64,000 nt of DNA from Mesorhizobium sp. M1E.F.Ca.ET.045.02.1.1 (GCF_003952485.1 NZ_CP034447.1:5718501-5782500); one strand, 5' to 3'; shown: positions 17,018 through 27,781, numbered from the stretch's first letter. The notes: a model not told the origin generated them from the sequence alone. A program made the numbers and translations.

Positions 17018-17557
17018 TCAACGCACCTGGTCGAGTAGGCGCTTGCACTCCAGGAGGTCGAAGAGCGCCTCCTGCAGCAAAGCCCGGTTGTCGCGCGACA
17101 GTTTCGAGGAGTCCGGCTGTACCGGACCTTCGTCGTCGCCCTTGCCGAGGCCGAAGAAGCGGCGGCTGGGCTTCACCTTGGGCTGGCCGACAAGCGCATC
17201 CTCGTCGCCGCGCGGCTGGGCGGCCGCAGTCAGCGGCACCTGCTCGGCCTGCCGGCGTTGCGCGATCGCCTCGACGGCGGCCATGTCGCCATTGCCGATG
17301 GCGACCAGGAAATGGTTGCCGTTCTCGCGCAAAAGCTTCTGCACGCCTTTGATCGTGTAGCCCTGATCGTAGAGCATATGCCTTATGCCCTTGATCAGCT
17401 CGACATCCTGCGGCCGGTAATAACGGCGGCCGCCACCACGCTTCATCGGCTTGATCTGGTTGAAACGCGTTTCCCAGAAACGCAGCACATGCTGCGGCAG
17501 GTCGAGATCTTCCGCGACTTCGCTGATGGTGCGGAACGCATCGGGGCTTTTGTCCAT
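17018..17557 (-). CDS. MerR-family transcriptional regulator
   Basis: A 179-aa regulator. The MerR winged helix covers about residues 9-78: [20 protein letters not shown], the [12 protein letters not shown] wing, and [14 protein letters not shown]. The C-terminal 90 residues are charged and contain no Cys cluster, unlike metal-sensing MerR proteins. The gene ends an alphaproteobacterial block DUF177-plsX-fabH-ihfA-merR transcribed on the minus strand. It may be co-transcribed with ihfA, 130 bp upstream. Ligand and targets unknown. Confidence 0.85.
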   Translation of the reverse strand: MDKSPDAFRTISEVAEDLDLPQHVLRFWETRFNQIKPMKRGGGRRYYRPQDVELIKGIRHMLYDQGYTIKGVQKLLRENGNHFLVAIGNGDMAAVEAIAQRRQAEQVPLTAAAQPRGDEDALVGQPKVKPSRRFFGLGKGDDEGPVQPDSSKLSRDNRALLQEALFDLLECKRLLDQVR

Positions 17558-17687
17558 GGGCGAATCCTCACGCTGGACGGCGATTCGGGACCTATGCCGA
17601 ATCGGGCCTTATTTCAGCGATTTATGAAACGATATTCAAGCCCGACGTCAAAGCGGTCGACGGTTTTCAACCATATTTGCCGGCGCG

Positions 17688-18011
17688 CTATTTGCCGCCC
17701 TTGGCCTTGCTGTTCTGGTGCGAGCGCAGGATGCGGTTCTTCAGCACGTTCGACGATTTGAAGGTCATCACCCGGCGGGGCAGAATCGGCACTTCTTCGC
17801 CGGTCTTCGGATTGCGGCCGATACGCTCATTCTTGGAGCGAACATGGAACGTTGCAAAAGACGACAGCTTCACCGTCTCGCCGCGAACGATGGCTTCGCA
17901 AATTTCATCCAGAACGGCCTCGACGAGCTCGGCCGATTCAGTTCGCGACAAACCAACCTTGCGATAAACGGCTTCGGCAAGGTCGGCACGCGTAAGTGTC
18001 TTTCCCCCCAT
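17688..18011 (-). CDS. ihfA: Integration host factor alpha subunit
   Basis: A 107-aa DNA-bending protein of the HU/IHF family. It starts [20 protein letters not shown] and carries the DNA-intercalating arm [20 protein letters not shown] (about residues 58-77) and [16 protein letters not shown], both typical of IHF alpha. It would pair with an IhfB encoded elsewhere. Placement between fabH and a MerR gene is the usual alphaproteobacterial arrangement. Length is slightly longer than enterobacterial IhfA because of a Lys-rich tail. Confidence 0.95.
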   Translation of the reverse strand: MGGKTLTRADLAEAVYRKVGLSRTESAELVEAVLDEICEAIVRGETVKLSSFATFHVRSKNERIGRNPKTGEEVPILPRRVMTFKSSNVLKNRILRSHQNSKAKGGK

Positions 18012-18115
18012 GCAACCGTCCCATCAGCTCAAAAAAACGTAAATCGATACAGCCAGCGGCAGAGCCTAAGTAATTGATCCGTCAAGGTCAAGGACCGAAC
18101 CCACGCGTTCGGCAC

Positions 18116-19087
18116 TTACCAGCGGAGCAATACCGCGCCCCAGGTGAAACCTCCGCCCATCGCCTCGAGGAGGACAAGGTCGCCCTTCTTGATGCGGCCG
18201 TCGGCGACGGCGACCGACAAGGCGAGCGGCACGGAGGCAGCCGAGGTGTTACCGTGCAAATCGACGGTGACCACCACTTTTTGTTCGGCTATCCCGAGCT
18301 TCTTGGCGGAAGCGTCAATGATCCGTTTATTGGCCTGATGCGGCACGAACCAGTCGAGGTCTTGCGCCGTGATGCCGGCCTCGGCGAAGGTCGCCTCGAT
18401 GACATCGGTGATCATGCCGACCGCGTGCTTGAATACCTCGCGGCCTTCCATCCTGAGATGGCCGACCATGCCCGTGGTCGATGGGCCGCCATCGACGAAG
18501 AGTTTGTCCTTATGGACGCCATCCGAGCGCAGGCTCGCAGCCAGCACGCCGCGATCGGCGATGCTGCCCTCCCCCTCCGCTGCCTCGAGCACCACCGCTC
18601 CGGCGCCGTCGCCGAAGAGCACGCAGGTCGAGCGGTCGTTCCAGTCGAGGATGCGCGAAAAGGTTTCCGAGCCGATGACCAGCACGCGTTTCGCGAGGCC
18701 GCCGCGGATATAGAGGTCGGCGGTGGCAACAGCATAGACGAAACCGGAGCACACGGCCTGCATGTCGAAGGCAAAGCCGTGATGCATGCCGAGCCGGTTC
18801 TGGATCTCGACGGCGGTCGCGGGGAAAGTGTTGTTGGGCGTCGATGTCGCCAGCACGATCAGGTCGATATCGGCCGGCGTCAAACCGGCGCTGTCGAGCG
18901 CGGCGCGCGCAGCCGCCTCGCCCAGCGAAGCCGTCGTCTCGTCATCGGCCGCGACATGGCGCTGGCGGATGCCGGTGCGCTGGACGATCCACTCATCGGA
19001 GGTCTCGACCATGCCTTCGAAGTCGGCATTCTTCATGATGCGGCGGGGCAGCGCGGCACCGTTGCCGCGCACGACTGATCTGATCAA
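18116..19087 (-). CDS. fabH: Beta-ketoacyl-ACP synthase III
   Basis: Condenses acetyl-CoA with malonyl-ACP to start type II fatty-acid synthesis. The 323-aa protein has all three catalytic elements: Cys113 in AVCSGF, His in PHQANKRII (about residue 250) and Asn in HGNTSAAS (about 280). It begins 9 bp after plsX stops, so they share a transcript and link fatty-acid initiation to phospholipid synthesis. Confidence 0.97.
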   Translation of the reverse strand: MIRSVVRGNGAALPRRIMKNADFEGMVETSDEWIVQRTGIRQRHVAADDETTASLGEAAARAALDSAGLTPADIDLIVLATSTPNNTFPATAVEIQNRLGMHHGFAFDMQAVCSGFVYAVATADLYIRGGLAKRVLVIGSETFSRILDWNDRSTCVLFGDGAGAVVLEAAEGEGSIADRGVLAASLRSDGVHKDKLFVDGGPSTTGMVGHLRMEGREVFKHAVGMITDVIEATFAEAGITAQDLDWFVPHQANKRIIDASAKKLGIAEQKVVVTVDLHGNTSAASVPLALSVAVADGRIKKGDLVLLEAMGGGFTWGAVLLRW

Positions 19088-19096
19088 GGTTCGTTC

Positions 19097-20167
19097 CTAT
19101 TCCTCGGCGTCGACGGCGACACCGGATTTCCTGTTTGCCTGGGCATTCGGATTGCGCGCATGGAACAGATCGAGATCGGCCTCGATCCGGTCAAGCAGAT
19201 TGTTGCGCACCATATCGTAGCCGAGCTCGATCGCCGCCGCGAAGCCGTCCGAATCGGCGCCGCCGTGGCTCTTCACGACGATACCGTTCAAGCCCAGGAA
19301 GACGCCGCCATTGGAGCGGCCGACATCCATCTTCTCGCGCAGCCGGTCGAAGGCGCCCTTGGCGAAGACATAACCGATCCTGGCCATCAGCGTGCGGCCC
19401 ATGGCGGCGCGGAGGTAGCCCGCGATCTGCCTTGCCGTGCCCTCCGCGGTCTTGAGCGCGATGTTGCCGGCAAAGCCCTCGGTGACGACCACGTCGGCCG
19501 TGCCCTTGCCGATATCGTCGCCCTCGACGAAGCCACGATAGTTCATCGAGGCCATGTTGGCCTCACGCAGCATGCGTCCCGCCTCCTTGACCTCCTCCTG
19601 GCCCTTGATCTCCTCGACGCCGACATTGAGCAGGCCGACGCTCGGCCGCTCGATGCCGAACACCGAACGCGCCATGCCGGTGCCCAGGATGGCGAAATCG
19701 ACGAGCTGATGCGCGTCCGCGCCAATGGTGGCGCCGACATCGAGCACCACGCTCTCGCCGCGCGTCGTCGGCCAAAGCGCAGCGATCGCCGGGCGGTCGA
19801 TGGTGGCCATGGTGCGCAGGCAGAATTTCGACATCGCCATCAGCGCGCCGGTATTGCCGGCCGAGATGCAGGCCTGCGCGGCGCCATTCTTCACCGCCTC
19901 GACCGCCTTCCACATCGATGATTTCCAGCGGCCATGGCGCAGCGCCTGGCTCGGCTTGTCGTCCATCCTCACCGCGATCTCGCAATGGACGAACTCGCTG
20001 ACCTCGGCCAGTTTTGGAAACTTGGCCAGTTCGGGACGAACGGCGTCCTCGCGGCCATAGATGACGAAGCGGATGTCAGGGCGGCGGATGGCGACCGTCA
20101 TCAGCGCAGGGATGACAATGCCTGGTCCGTGATCGCCGCCCATGGCATCGATGGAAATCCTGATCAC
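19097..20167 (-). CDS. plsX: Phosphate acyltransferase
   Basis: Converts acyl-ACP to acyl-phosphate for phospholipid synthesis. The 356-aa protein begins [14 protein letters not shown], the PlsX signature, and has [15 protein letters not shown] near residue 102 and [14 protein letters not shown] near 215. It lies between the DUF177 gene (131 bp upstream) and fabH (9 bp downstream). No rpmF lies between DUF177 and plsX, unlike the enterobacterial arrangement. Confidence 0.97.
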   Translation of the reverse strand: MIRISIDAMGGDHGPGIVIPALMTVAIRRPDIRFVIYGREDAVRPELAKFPKLAEVSEFVHCEIAVRMDDKPSQALRHGRWKSSMWKAVEAVKNGAAQACISAGNTGALMAMSKFCLRTMATIDRPAIAALWPTTRGESVVLDVGATIGADAHQLVDFAILGTGMARSVFGIERPSVGLLNVGVEEIKGQEEVKEAGRMLREANMASMNYRGFVEGDDIGKGTADVVVTEGFAGNIALKTAEGTARQIAGYLRAAMGRTLMARIGYVFAKGAFDRLREKMDVGRSNGGVFLGLNGIVVKSHGGADSDGFAAAIELGYDMVRNNLLDRIEADLDLFHARNPNAQANRKSGVAVDAEE

Positions 20168-20297
20168 TCGGTGTTTTTCTCACGGTTTGCCTGGCTAGCG
20201 GCGGACGCCTGCCGAGGTAAGGGGGCTCGCGAAGGTTCGGCGAAAATAGCGGTTTTGGGCTGCCGCACAACCAACTTTTCCAAAATCCGGGCCGCCT

Positions 20298-20846
20298 TCA
20301 GGATTTTCCGAGCAGCGAACGCAGCTTTTTCTGGAATTCGCTTTCTTCCGAAGGATCGTCGCCCGCGGTGTCCAGCGAGGCTCCGGGCTTGCGCGGATAA
20401 GGGTCGATCGCCAGGCCGAAAAACTGCTCGGCAAGCGCGCCGACATCAATGGTGTCGCCGGAAAAAGTTTCGGGACTGTCAGGCCCGTCCGCGTCGAGGA
20501 CGATTTCGCCGCCGCCCTCGAACCCCTCGCGCCCGAGCTTCGACTGCTCAGGCAGGAACAGCGCCTCGACGGGCTCGTCGATATGGGCTGCGACCGGATC
20601 GAGGGTGACGATGCAGGCCTGGGTGATGTCGGCCTCGACGCGACCGCTGACCTTGACGCCGTTGCGTTTCCAGGACGCCACCAGGAGCTCGGCGCGGTAG
20701 CGCTCGACCGAGAGCAGATCGTATTTCGCGGCAAGCGCCGCGCGCTGCCGCTCGTCGGCTTCGATCAAAACCGGCAAGCCCTTCTGCGGCAGACGGGCGA
20801 CGTTGGCGACGAAAGATACGGGGCTTTCCGGTTTGGCGTGTTTCAT
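20298..20846 (-). CDS. DUF177 (YceD-like) protein
   Basis: A 182-aa protein of the DUF177 family, associated in several bacteria with 23S rRNA accumulation and ribosome assembly. Family features are the segment RVEADITQACIVTLDPVAAH near residue 70 with its conserved Cys, and an acidic C-terminal half. ATG 20846 follows GGAGGCGAGA. The gene heads the plsX-fabH block, and its start is 11 bp after the stop of the upstream chaperone gene, so they may be co-transcribed. Confidence 0.85.
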   Translation of the reverse strand: MKHAKPESPVSFVANVARLPQKGLPVLIEADERQRAALAAKYDLLSVERYRAELLVASWKRNGVKVSGRVEADITQACIVTLDPVAAHIDEPVEALFLPEQSKLGREGFEGGGEIVLDADGPDSPETFSGDTIDVGALAEQFFGLAIDPYPRKPGASLDTAGDDPSEESEFQKKLRSLLGKS

Positions 20847-20857
20847 TCTCGCCTCCT

Positions 20858-21400
20858 TCACGCGGCTCCGGCGACCGGGAACGCCACGGTGCCGGCCACG
20901 ATCGATTCGGTCGGCTGCATGGCAAGCTGCCGGGACGCTTCGGAAACATAGCTCGCCAGCAGCGGCGCCTCCGGCCACTCGCCGACATCGGGCCTGACAT
21001 TACGGGCGAGCGCCGCGGCAAGGGCCACCCGGTCGTCGTCCCGCAAGGCGTGGTCATAAGCCGCGGTGCGGCCGTAAAACATCCTTGCCAACTTCTTCAT
21101 GCGCTTCGGCACGCCGACATCGCTGATGCCGAGTTCCCTGAGCGAATGCTCGACATCCAGGAAGAACTCGTCGATCAACACCTGAGCGATCTCGGCGGCA
21201 GCACCGCCTTCCCCGCGCAGCCTGTGCTGGAACAGGAACATGTGCAGGGACAGCATTTCGAAACGGCCGAGCGGCGTATCGGGCACATTCCAGTCGGAAT
21301 AAAACACGGTTTGCCGCGCCGCCGCCACGATTTGTGCGTAGAGCGCCTCGGTGATGGCGCGGTTGGCGTGACGTTCGCGGCCAAAAAGGCGCTGGAACAT
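20858..21400 (-). CDS. Ubiquinol-cytochrome c chaperone family protein
   Basis: A 180-aa protein of the CBP3/UQCC1 family, assembly factors of cytochrome bc1. Typical features are YAQIVAAARQTVFYSDWNVP near residue 20, RFEMLSLHMFLFQHRL near 45, and EFFLDVEHSLRELGISDVGV near 75. ATG 21400 is used; an in-frame ATG at 21454 would add 18 polar residues. It is divergent from bamE. In alphaproteobacteria this gene often sits by DUF177-plsX. Confidence 0.88.
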   Translation of the reverse strand: MFQRLFGRERHANRAITEALYAQIVAAARQTVFYSDWNVPDTPLGRFEMLSLHMFLFQHRLRGEGGAAAEIAQVLIDEFFLDVEHSLRELGISDVGVPKRMKKLARMFYGRTAAYDHALRDDDRVALAAALARNVRPDVGEWPEAPLLASYVSEASRQLAMQPTESIVAGTVAFPVAGAA

Positions 21401-21517
21401 TGAGGGTGGTCTCCCGGGGACCTTTTGTTTGATTTGGCCTTGTTGCATCGGCATGCAAGCTGGTTTACCGGTTTTGCGGCCCAGCGCAAGTTGCGGGGAT
21501 GTGATGGAGAATTGTTG

Positions 21518-22042
21518 TTGGGTGCGCTGAAATTCAAGTCGTTTCTTACGCCTGTGCCGGCGGGCGTAGCCTCCCTGCTGGTGGCGGTATCCGCGCTTTC
21601 GGGCTGCAATTCATCCAAGATGATCGGCGACCTCAGCCCGAGCGAGACGCTGACGCAGGGCTACGTCATCGACCAGGCGGCAATCGACTCGGTGCCGGTC
21701 GGCTCGAGCCGCGAGCAGGTGCTTCTGGCGCTGGGCACGCCGTCGACGACGGCAACCTTCGACAACGAGGCCTTCTATTACATATCGCAGACACGCAAGC
21801 GCTACGTCGCCTTCGACAAGCCGCATCTGGTGGACCAGAAAGTGCTGGCGGTCTATTTCGGCGCCGACGGCCGCGTCACCCAGATCGCCAATTACGGCAT
21901 GAAGGACGGCAAGATCTTCGACTTCATCTCGAGGACGACGCCGACCGGCGGCAAGGACCAGAACTTCCTGAGCCAGATCATCAACGGTGCCAGCAAACTG
22001 GCCCCCGGCATCCCGGGCGGCGGAGGCGGCGGCACGCCCTGA
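21518..22042 (+). CDS. bamE: Outer-membrane assembly lipoprotein BamE (SmpA/OmlA)
   Basis: A component of the BAM complex that inserts beta-barrel proteins into the outer membrane. The lipobox is ALSGC, about 24 residues from the chosen start. The SmpA/OmlA domain contains DSVPVGSSREQVLLALGTPS and later YYISQTRKRYVAF. The start is uncertain: TTG 21518 lies 8 nt after GGAG, with alternative TTGs at 21512 and 21515. A Gly-rich tail ends the protein. Two terminators follow. Confidence 0.85.
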   Translation: MGALKFKSFLTPVPAGVASLLVAVSALSGCNSSKMIGDLSPSETLTQGYVIDQAAIDSVPVGSSREQVLLALGTPSTTATFDNEAFYYISQTRKRYVAFDKPHLVDQKVLAVYFGADGRVTQIANYGMKDGKIFDFISRTTPTGGKDQNFLSQIINGASKLAPGIPGGGGGGTP

Positions 22043-22066
22043 GTTCGGCTATCCGGCTGACAGCTC

Positions 22067-22099
22067 AAGACCCGTCGGATCGCTCCGGCGGGTCTTTTT
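22067..22099 (+). terminator. Intrinsic terminator of bamE
   Basis: A GC-rich hairpin (AGACCCGTCGG / CCGGCGGGTCT) followed by TTTTT, 25 nt after the bamE stop. Confidence 0.88.
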
Positions 22100-22118
22100 G
22101 CTTTCGGTCCCCACGTAC

Positions 22119-22150
22119 AAAAAACCCGCGGGATCGCTCCCGCGGGTTTT
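22119..22150. terminator. Bidirectional terminator between bamE and hppA
   Basis: A 13-bp perfect stem (AAAACCCGCGGGA / TCCCGCGGGTTTT) with loop TCGC. It ends the minus-strand hppA transcript and backs up the bamE terminator. Confidence 0.88.
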
Positions 22151-22172
22151 GTCCTGAAAGAGAGCGTCCGGC

Positions 22173-24314
22173 TCAGCCGTGCGCGAGCACAGCAAGGAGC
22201 AGCAGCGCCACGATGTTGGTGATCTTGATCGCCGGGTTGACGGCCGGGCCGGCGGTGTCCTTGTAGGGGTCGCCGACGGTGTCGCCCGTGACCGAGGCCT
22301 TGTGCGCCTCGGAGCCCTTGAGATGCTTGACACCGCCCTTGTCGGTGAAGCCGTCCTCGAACGATTTCTTGGCGTTGTCCCAGGCGCCGCCACCGGAAGT
22401 CATCGAGATGGCGACGAAGAGACCGTTGACGATGACGCCGAGCAGCGAGGCACCGAGCGCGGCGAAGGCCGAGGCCTTCGAGCCCGAGATCAGGAACACA
22501 CCGAAATAGACGACGAGCGGCGCCAGGACCGGCAGCAGCGACGGGATGATCATCTCGCGGATCGCCGCCCTGGTGAGAAGGTCGACGGCGCGCGCATAGT
22601 TCGGCTTCGAGGTGCCGGCCATGATGCCCTTGTCCTCGCGGAACTGCTTGCGCACTTCCTCGACGATCGAGCCCGCGGCGCGGCCGACGGCGGTCATGGC
22701 GATGCCGCCGAACAGATACGGGATCAGGCCGCCGAAGATCAGGCCGGCGACGACGTAAGGGTTGGAGAGGTCGAAGGAAACCTCACCCATGCCCTGGAAG
22801 TAGGGATACTTGTCGCCGTTGGCCGCGAAGAACTTCAGGTCGTTCGAATAGGCGGCGAACAGCACTAGTGCGCCAAGGCCGGCGGAGCCGATGGCATAGC
22901 CCTTGGTCACCGCCTTGGTGGTGTTGCCGACCGCGTCGAGCGCGTCGGTGGAATGGCGCACTTCCTTGGGCAGGCCGGACATCTCGGCGATGCCGCCGGC
23001 ATTGTCGGTAACCGGGCCGAAGGCATCGAGCGCCACGATCATGCCGGCGAGGCCGAGCATGGTGGTGACGGCGATCGCCGTGCCGAAGAGGCCGCCGAGC
23101 TGATAGGTGGCGATGATGCCGCCGACGATGACGATTGCCGGGAGCGCCGTCGATTCCAGCGAGACCGCGAGGCCCTGGATGACGTTGGTGCCGTGGCCGG
23201 TCACAGACGCCTGGGCGATCGAATTCACCGGGCGCTTGTTGGTGCCGGTGTAGTATTCGGTGATCACCACGATGAGCCCAGTCACCAGCAGACCGATCAG
23301 GCCGCAGATGAACAGGTTCTTGCCCGTGATGGCGAGGCCGCCGACATTGCCGATCTCGCCCCAGCCCAGCACGGCCGAGGTGGCAAGCGCCAAGCCGACG
23401 ATCGACAGCAGTCCGGTGACGATCAGGCCCTTATAGAGCGCGCCCATGATCGAGCCGTTGGAACCGAGCTTGACGAAGAAGGTGCCGACGATCGAGGTTA
23501 GGATGCAGGCGCCGCAGATCGCCAGCGGATAGAGCATCGCGGCGCCTAGAACGGCGGTGCCGCCGAAGAAGATGGAGGCGAGCACCATCGTGGCGACCAC
23601 CGTCACCGCATAGGTCTCGAACAGGTCGGCGGCCATGCCGGCGCAGTCGCCGACATTGTCGCCGACATTGTCGGCGATGGTGGCCGGATTGCGCGGATCG
23701 TCTTCCGGAATGCCGGCCTCGACCTTGCCGACCAGATCGCCGCCGACGTCGGCGCCCTTGGTGAAGATGCCGCCGCCGAGACGGGCGAAGATCGAGATCA
23801 GCGAAGCGCCGAAGCCGAGCGAGACCAGCGAGTCGATGACGACGCGGTCATTCGGCTGCAGACCCATCGCACCGGTCAGGATGGCGTAGTAGATGGAGAC
23901 GCCGAGCAGCGCGAGGCCCGCCACCAGCAGGCCGGTGATGGCGCCTGACTTGAAGGCGATGTCGAGGCCGGCGGCGAGGCTGTTGGAAGCGGCCTGCGCG
24001 GTACGCACATTGGCGCGGACCGAGACATGCATGCCGATGAAGCCGGCAGTGCCCGACAGCACGGCGCCGATCAGGAAGCCGATCGCGGAAGTGATGGAGA
24101 GCAGCCACCAGGCGAGCAGAAGCACGACGATGCCGACGACGGCGATGGTCGTGTATTGGCGCGCCAGATATGCCTGGGCGCCTTCGCGAATGGCGGCGGA
24201 GATTTCCTGCATGCGCTGATTGCCCTGATCGGACGCAAGGACCGAACGTGTCGCCCAGATGGCGTACAGAACTGACAGCAAGCCGCAGGCGATGACGGCG
24301 GTAATGATGGTCAT
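22173..24314 (-). CDS. hppA: Membrane-bound proton-pumping pyrophosphatase, K+-insensitive type
   Basis: Couples pyrophosphate hydrolysis to H+ transport across the inner membrane or acidocalcisome-like vesicles. The 713-aa protein has about 16 hydrophobic segments. The substrate site is [20 protein letters not shown] (about residues 201-220). Lys in [14 protein letters not shown] (about residue 467) marks the K+-independent class, where the K+-dependent class has Ala. ATG 24314 gives the normal N-terminus; an upstream in-frame start lacks membrane character. Single gene, closed by the terminator at 22119. Confidence 0.96.
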   Translation of the reverse strand: MTIITAVIACGLLSVLYAIWATRSVLASDQGNQRMQEISAAIREGAQAYLARQYTTIAVVGIVVLLLAWWLLSITSAIGFLIGAVLSGTAGFIGMHVSVRANVRTAQAASNSLAAGLDIAFKSGAITGLLVAGLALLGVSIYYAILTGAMGLQPNDRVVIDSLVSLGFGASLISIFARLGGGIFTKGADVGGDLVGKVEAGIPEDDPRNPATIADNVGDNVGDCAGMAADLFETYAVTVVATMVLASIFFGGTAVLGAAMLYPLAICGACILTSIVGTFFVKLGSNGSIMGALYKGLIVTGLLSIVGLALATSAVLGWGEIGNVGGLAITGKNLFICGLIGLLVTGLIVVITEYYTGTNKRPVNSIAQASVTGHGTNVIQGLAVSLESTALPAIVIVGGIIATYQLGGLFGTAIAVTTMLGLAGMIVALDAFGPVTDNAGGIAEMSGLPKEVRHSTDALDAVGNTTKAVTKGYAIGSAGLGALVLFAAYSNDLKFFAANGDKYPYFQGMGEVSFDLSNPYVVAGLIFGGLIPYLFGGIAMTAVGRAAGSIVEEVRKQFREDKGIMAGTSKPNYARAVDLLTRAAIREMIIPSLLPVLAPLVVYFGVFLISGSKASAFAALGASLLGVIVNGLFVAISMTSGGGAWDNAKKSFEDGFTDKGGVKHLKGSEAHKASVTGDTVGDPYKDTAGPAVNPAIKITNIVALLLLAVLAHG

Positions 24315-24609
24315 TGCCGGATTTTCCTCGATTGTTGGCCCAGAAGAACCCCTCCCTGGGCCGTTGAGACGGGAGACGCATTGCCGCCAAGCGGAATCCG
24401 CCACCTTCGCTGGCGTGTATGCGAAACAGGGTTTGGAACGTCAAGATATTGTTCGGTTTTTGCCCTGCTTTCACCCGAAAGACGAAGACGGCGACTCACC
24501 AGCGGGCGCCATCGTGCTCTTAGATCGATTGAAATGACGGCGCGTAGATCATCCGGTGGGCATCTGTTGACAATGGCGGAGATCGGCGAGGATCAAATCT
24601 GAAAATCGG
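24315..24609. other. Intergenic region upstream of hppA
   Basis: About 295 bp between the minus-strand permease gene and hppA, holding the hppA promoter. I see no gene, repeat or clear regulatory motif. Confidence 0.45.
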
Positions 24610-25359
24610 CTACTCTGCTTCCCGCCCCATGCGACGCGCGGCGTAGCGCTCGATCGCCGACAGGCCGTCATAGATCAGCACCGCGAGCGCCGCGACGATC
24701 AGGCCGCCCTGCAGCACGAAGGCAAGGTTGTTCGAGATCAGGCCGGCGATGATCACCTCGCCCAGCGTCTTGGCCGCCACGGTCGAGCCGATGGTGGCAG
24801 TGGCGAGACTGATGACCACGGAAAGCCGGATGCCGCCGAGGATCACGGGGGCGCTCAGCGGCAATTCGACCTTCATCAGCCTTTGCCAGCCGGTCATGCC
24901 TGCGCCGCGCGCCGCTTCCATGACATTGCCTGGCAGCGTGGTGAGCGCGGTCAGCGCGTTCTCGAAGATCGGCAGCAGCCCGTAGAGGAAGAGCGCGATC
25001 AGCGTCGGTTTCTCGCCAAATCCCACCGCCGGCACGGCCAGCGCCAGTACCGCGACCGGCGGAAAAGTCTGGCCGATATTCACCAGGCTGCGCGACAGCG
25101 GCAGGAACTCGGCGCCGGCCGGGCGGGTGACCAGGATGGCGAGCGCGACGGCGACGATCGTCGCGGCAACCGTGGCGACGAGCACCGTCCTCAGATGCAG
25201 CAATGTCAGCGTCAGCAGGCTGCCCTGGTTGTAGATCGCCGGCGCGCCGTTCTCGGTCAGGGGCTTCAGCAGCGGCTCGAACGAGACCGGGCTGGCGATG
25301 AAAGCCACCAGCAGCACCAGAAGCGCCAGCCTCAATAGCGCAGGCAGCCAAGCCTTCAT
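24610..25359 (-). CDS. yehW: Quaternary-amine ABC transporter permease, YehW-like
   Basis: A 249-aa inner-membrane permease of the osmoprotectant (glycine betaine/carnitine/choline) ABC family. The BPD_transp_1 domain has the EAA-type loop NVMEAARGAGMTGWQRLMKV near residue 150 and about six membrane spans. ATG 25359 overlaps the ATPase stop in ATGA, so translation is coupled. Length and position match YehW in the enterobacterial yehZYXW order. Confidence 0.9.
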   Translation of the reverse strand: MKAWLPALLRLALLVLLVAFIASPVSFEPLLKPLTENGAPAIYNQGSLLTLTLLHLRTVLVATVAATIVAVALAILVTRPAGAEFLPLSRSLVNIGQTFPPVAVLALAVPAVGFGEKPTLIALFLYGLLPIFENALTALTTLPGNVMEAARGAGMTGWQRLMKVELPLSAPVILGGIRLSVVISLATATIGSTVAAKTLGEVIIAGLISNNLAFVLQGGLIVAALAVLIYDGLSAIERYAARRMGREAE

Positions 25360-26291
25360 GCCGGCCTCGCCCGCTTCACCAGCCCTTCCACGGTGATGCG
25401 GCCGATGAGCTTGCCGTTGCCATCCTTCACCGGCAGCGCCGGACGACCAGTCCATAGAAGCTCGGCCAATGCATCGCGCTGGCTGGCCTCACCGGGGATC
25501 GCCTCGCCTTCGGCACCACCGGGCTCCACGGCATCGCGCGCGCGGCCGAGCGACAGGAGCCGGAACGGCCGCTCGCTGGAACCGACCAGGGTCTCGACGA
25601 AGCCATTTGCCGGCCTCGCCAGGATCTCCGCCGGCTTGGCGTATTGCAGCACCTTGCCGGCATCCATGACGGCGATCCTGTCGCCCATATGGATCGCCTC
25701 CTCCATGTCGTGGGTGACGAGGATGACGGTGGTGCCGAAGCGCTTCTGGATCGCCAGCAGATCCTCCTGCGCCTTGGTGCGGATGATCGGATCGAGCGCG
25801 CCGAAGGGCTCGTCCATCAGAAGCACATTGGGTTCCGCGGCGAGCGCGCGGGCGACGCCGACGCGCTGCTGCTGGCCCCCGGAGAGTTCATGCGGATAGC
25901 GCGGACCATAGGCTTGAGGATCGAGCAGGTAGAGCGTCATCAATTCCTCGACGCGAGCCTTGATGCGATCGTTGTCCCAGCCGAGCAGCAGCGGCACGGT
26001 GGCGATGTTCTGCGCCACCGTGCGATGCGGGAACAACCCATGGCCCTGGATGGCGTAGCCGATGCTGCGGCGCAGCTCGTATCCGGGCAGCGAGCGATTG
26101 TCGGCGCCGTCGATCTTGATGATGCCCGAAGTCGGCTCGACCAGCCGGTTGATCATCCTGAGCAGCGTCGTCTTGCCGGAGCCGGAGGTGCCGACGATGA
26201 CGCAAACAGTGCGCGGCTCGATGACCATCGAGACGTCGTCGACAACGGGCGTTCCGTTATAGCGCTTGGTGATGCTTTCGATCTCGATCAT
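25356..26291 (-). CDS. yehX: Quaternary-amine ABC transporter ATP-binding protein, YehX-like
   Basis: A 311-aa ATPase. Walker A GTSGSGKTT is at residues 34-42, the Q-loop lies near YAIQGHGLFPHRTV, the signature LSGGQQQRVGVARAL is near 137, and Walker B LLMDEPFGALDP is near 157, followed by the H-loop VTHDMEEA. The C-terminal 70 residues form a shortened CBS-like region, as in ProV and OpuCA. It overlaps both flanking permease genes by 4 nt. Confidence 0.94.
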   Translation of the reverse strand: MIEIESITKRYNGTPVVDDVSMVIEPRTVCVIVGTSGSGKTTLLRMINRLVEPTSGIIKIDGADNRSLPGYELRRSIGYAIQGHGLFPHRTVAQNIATVPLLLGWDNDRIKARVEELMTLYLLDPQAYGPRYPHELSGGQQQRVGVARALAAEPNVLLMDEPFGALDPIIRTKAQEDLLAIQKRFGTTVILVTHDMEEAIHMGDRIAVMDAGKVLQYAKPAEILARPANGFVETLVGSSERPFRLLSLGRARDAVEPGGAEGEAIPGEASQRDALAELLWTGRPALPVKDGNGKLIGRITVEGLVKRARPA

Positions 26292-27451
26292 GCGGGTTCC
26301 GCCCTGCGCTTGGTGGAGGTCATTTCGATGACCGCATCGAGGATGATGGCCGCGGCGAAGGCCAGCGCCACGGTAGGCAGCGCGCCGAGAAGCACGAGGT
26401 CCATCGCCGTCTGGCCGACGCCCTGGAAGACGAAGACGCCGAAGCCGCCGCCGCCGATCAGCGCCGCGATGGTGGCGAGCCCGATATTCTGCACCAGCAC
26501 GATGCGGATGCCGGTAAGGATCACGGGAAAGGCAAGCGGGAACTCGACATCGAACAGGCGCTGGCGGTCGGTCATGCCCATGCCGCGCGCTGCATCGTTG
26601 GCGGCGCGTGGCACGCCAGCCAGGCCGACCACGGTGTTCGCCACCACCGGCAACAGCGAATAGAGAAACAGCGCGACGAAGGCCGGCGCGGTGCCGATGC
26701 CCCTGATGCCGATAGCCGCCGCGCCCGGCACATGCGCGGCGACCCAGCCGAGCGGTGCGATCAGCAGGCCGAACAGCGCGATCGACGGAATGGTCTGGAT
26801 GATGTTGAGGACATTCAGCACCCCTGCCCGCAGCGGCTCGACGCGGTGGCAGAGGATGCCCAGCGGAATTCCGGCGACCACCGCAACTGCCAGCGAGCCG
26901 AGCGCCAGCGTGATGTGCTTGGAGCCTTCCGCCCAGAAACTGTCCGCGCGACTGGCATATTCCTTGAGGATGGAAAGGCTGTCCCAGCTTCCCGAGGCAA
27001 GCAGCGCGCCGATGGCGAGCGCGGCGACGGCAAGAACGCCGACACGCGCCAAGGGCGAGAGGTCAAGCCTGGTCAGAACATCGGCCAGAAGCAACGTGAA
27101 GGCAAAGATCAGCAGCCAGAATCCCGAGGCCGGCGCGACGCGGGCAAAAGTGTTGCCGGCGGGCGTCAGGAAGGTGCCGGCAATGCCGATCAGGATGGCG
27201 AGAGCGACAAGCGCAAAGACGCTGGCGGCCAGCCTGAGGATGAGCGGTGTTCGCAGAAGCGCGACGATGCCGCCGGCAATCAATATCGCCAGCAGCAGGG
27301 CGCCTAGCGCCGCAGGCAGCGCCTCGAGGATCGGGCGCGCCTGTCCGGGCACGATGCGGTTGGCGCGGAAGGTGGCGAAGGGTGCCGCAAAGGCGGCATA
27401 GGCATCGATGGCGGCAATAACCACGCCGAGCTTGTCGAAGCGGAGGGTCAT
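26288..27451 (-). CDS. yehY: Quaternary-amine ABC transporter permease, YehY-like
   Basis: A 387-aa permease with extra N-terminal membrane segments (about residues 40-160) before the standard BPD_transp_1 domain, whose EAA loop is NDAARGMGMTDRQRLFDVEF. The extra N-terminal region and total length are characteristic of YehY. Its stop overlaps the ATPase start by 4 nt. A palindromic repeat separates it from the binding-protein gene. Confidence 0.9.
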   Translation of the reverse strand: MTLRFDKLGVVIAAIDAYAAFAAPFATFRANRIVPGQARPILEALPAALGALLLAILIAGGIVALLRTPLILRLAASVFALVALAILIGIAGTFLTPAGNTFARVAPASGFWLLIFAFTLLLADVLTRLDLSPLARVGVLAVAALAIGALLASGSWDSLSILKEYASRADSFWAEGSKHITLALGSLAVAVVAGIPLGILCHRVEPLRAGVLNVLNIIQTIPSIALFGLLIAPLGWVAAHVPGAAAIGIRGIGTAPAFVALFLYSLLPVVANTVVGLAGVPRAANDAARGMGMTDRQRLFDVEFPLAFPVILTGIRIVLVQNIGLATIAALIGGGGFGVFVFQGVGQTAMDLVLLGALPTVALAFAAAIILDAVIEMTSTKRRAEPA

Positions 27452-27540
27452 CGAGACCTCTCCGGAGCAGCGACAGAGAGCCTCGCGGACGTGGTAAATC
27501 CCGCAACCTTGGAGATTGGCGAAACCCTGCGCGACATCCG

Positions 27541-27725
27541 ATCTCCCCCCTTGCGGGCGAGATGGCCGGCAGGCCAGAGGGGGGTGGGAAGGATCGCTAC
27601 CTTCCGGGCAAGGGCTTGCGAGAAGCGAAGATTGTTGGATGGCGAAGCTACAATCGGCTGAGAAGTCGGCGGGACAGTACCCCCCTCTGTCCTACCGGAC
27701 ATCTCCCCCGCAAGGGGGGAGATTG
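27541..27725. repeat. Long inverted-repeat element, copy A
   Basis: The outer ends pair CTCCCCCCTTGCGGG-type sequence with CCCGCAAGGGGGGAG; inside lie GATGGCCGGCAGGCCAGAGGGGG and CCCCCTCTGTCC. A close relative with the same outer ends and the same inner GATGGCCGGCAGGCCAGAGG sits at 63307-63462. It lies inside the yeh operon, between yehZ and yehY. Confidence 0.82.
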
Positions 27726-27781
27726 GCAGCTCCGCCGACCGCACCTCTCCAACTCGCACGCGTGTCGCGATCCCCGCCTGA

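Noticed and set aside
24521..24540. A further copy of the LacI-type palindrome
   Set aside because: TTAGATCGATTGAAA matches only the core and breaks the palindrome at the outer positions.
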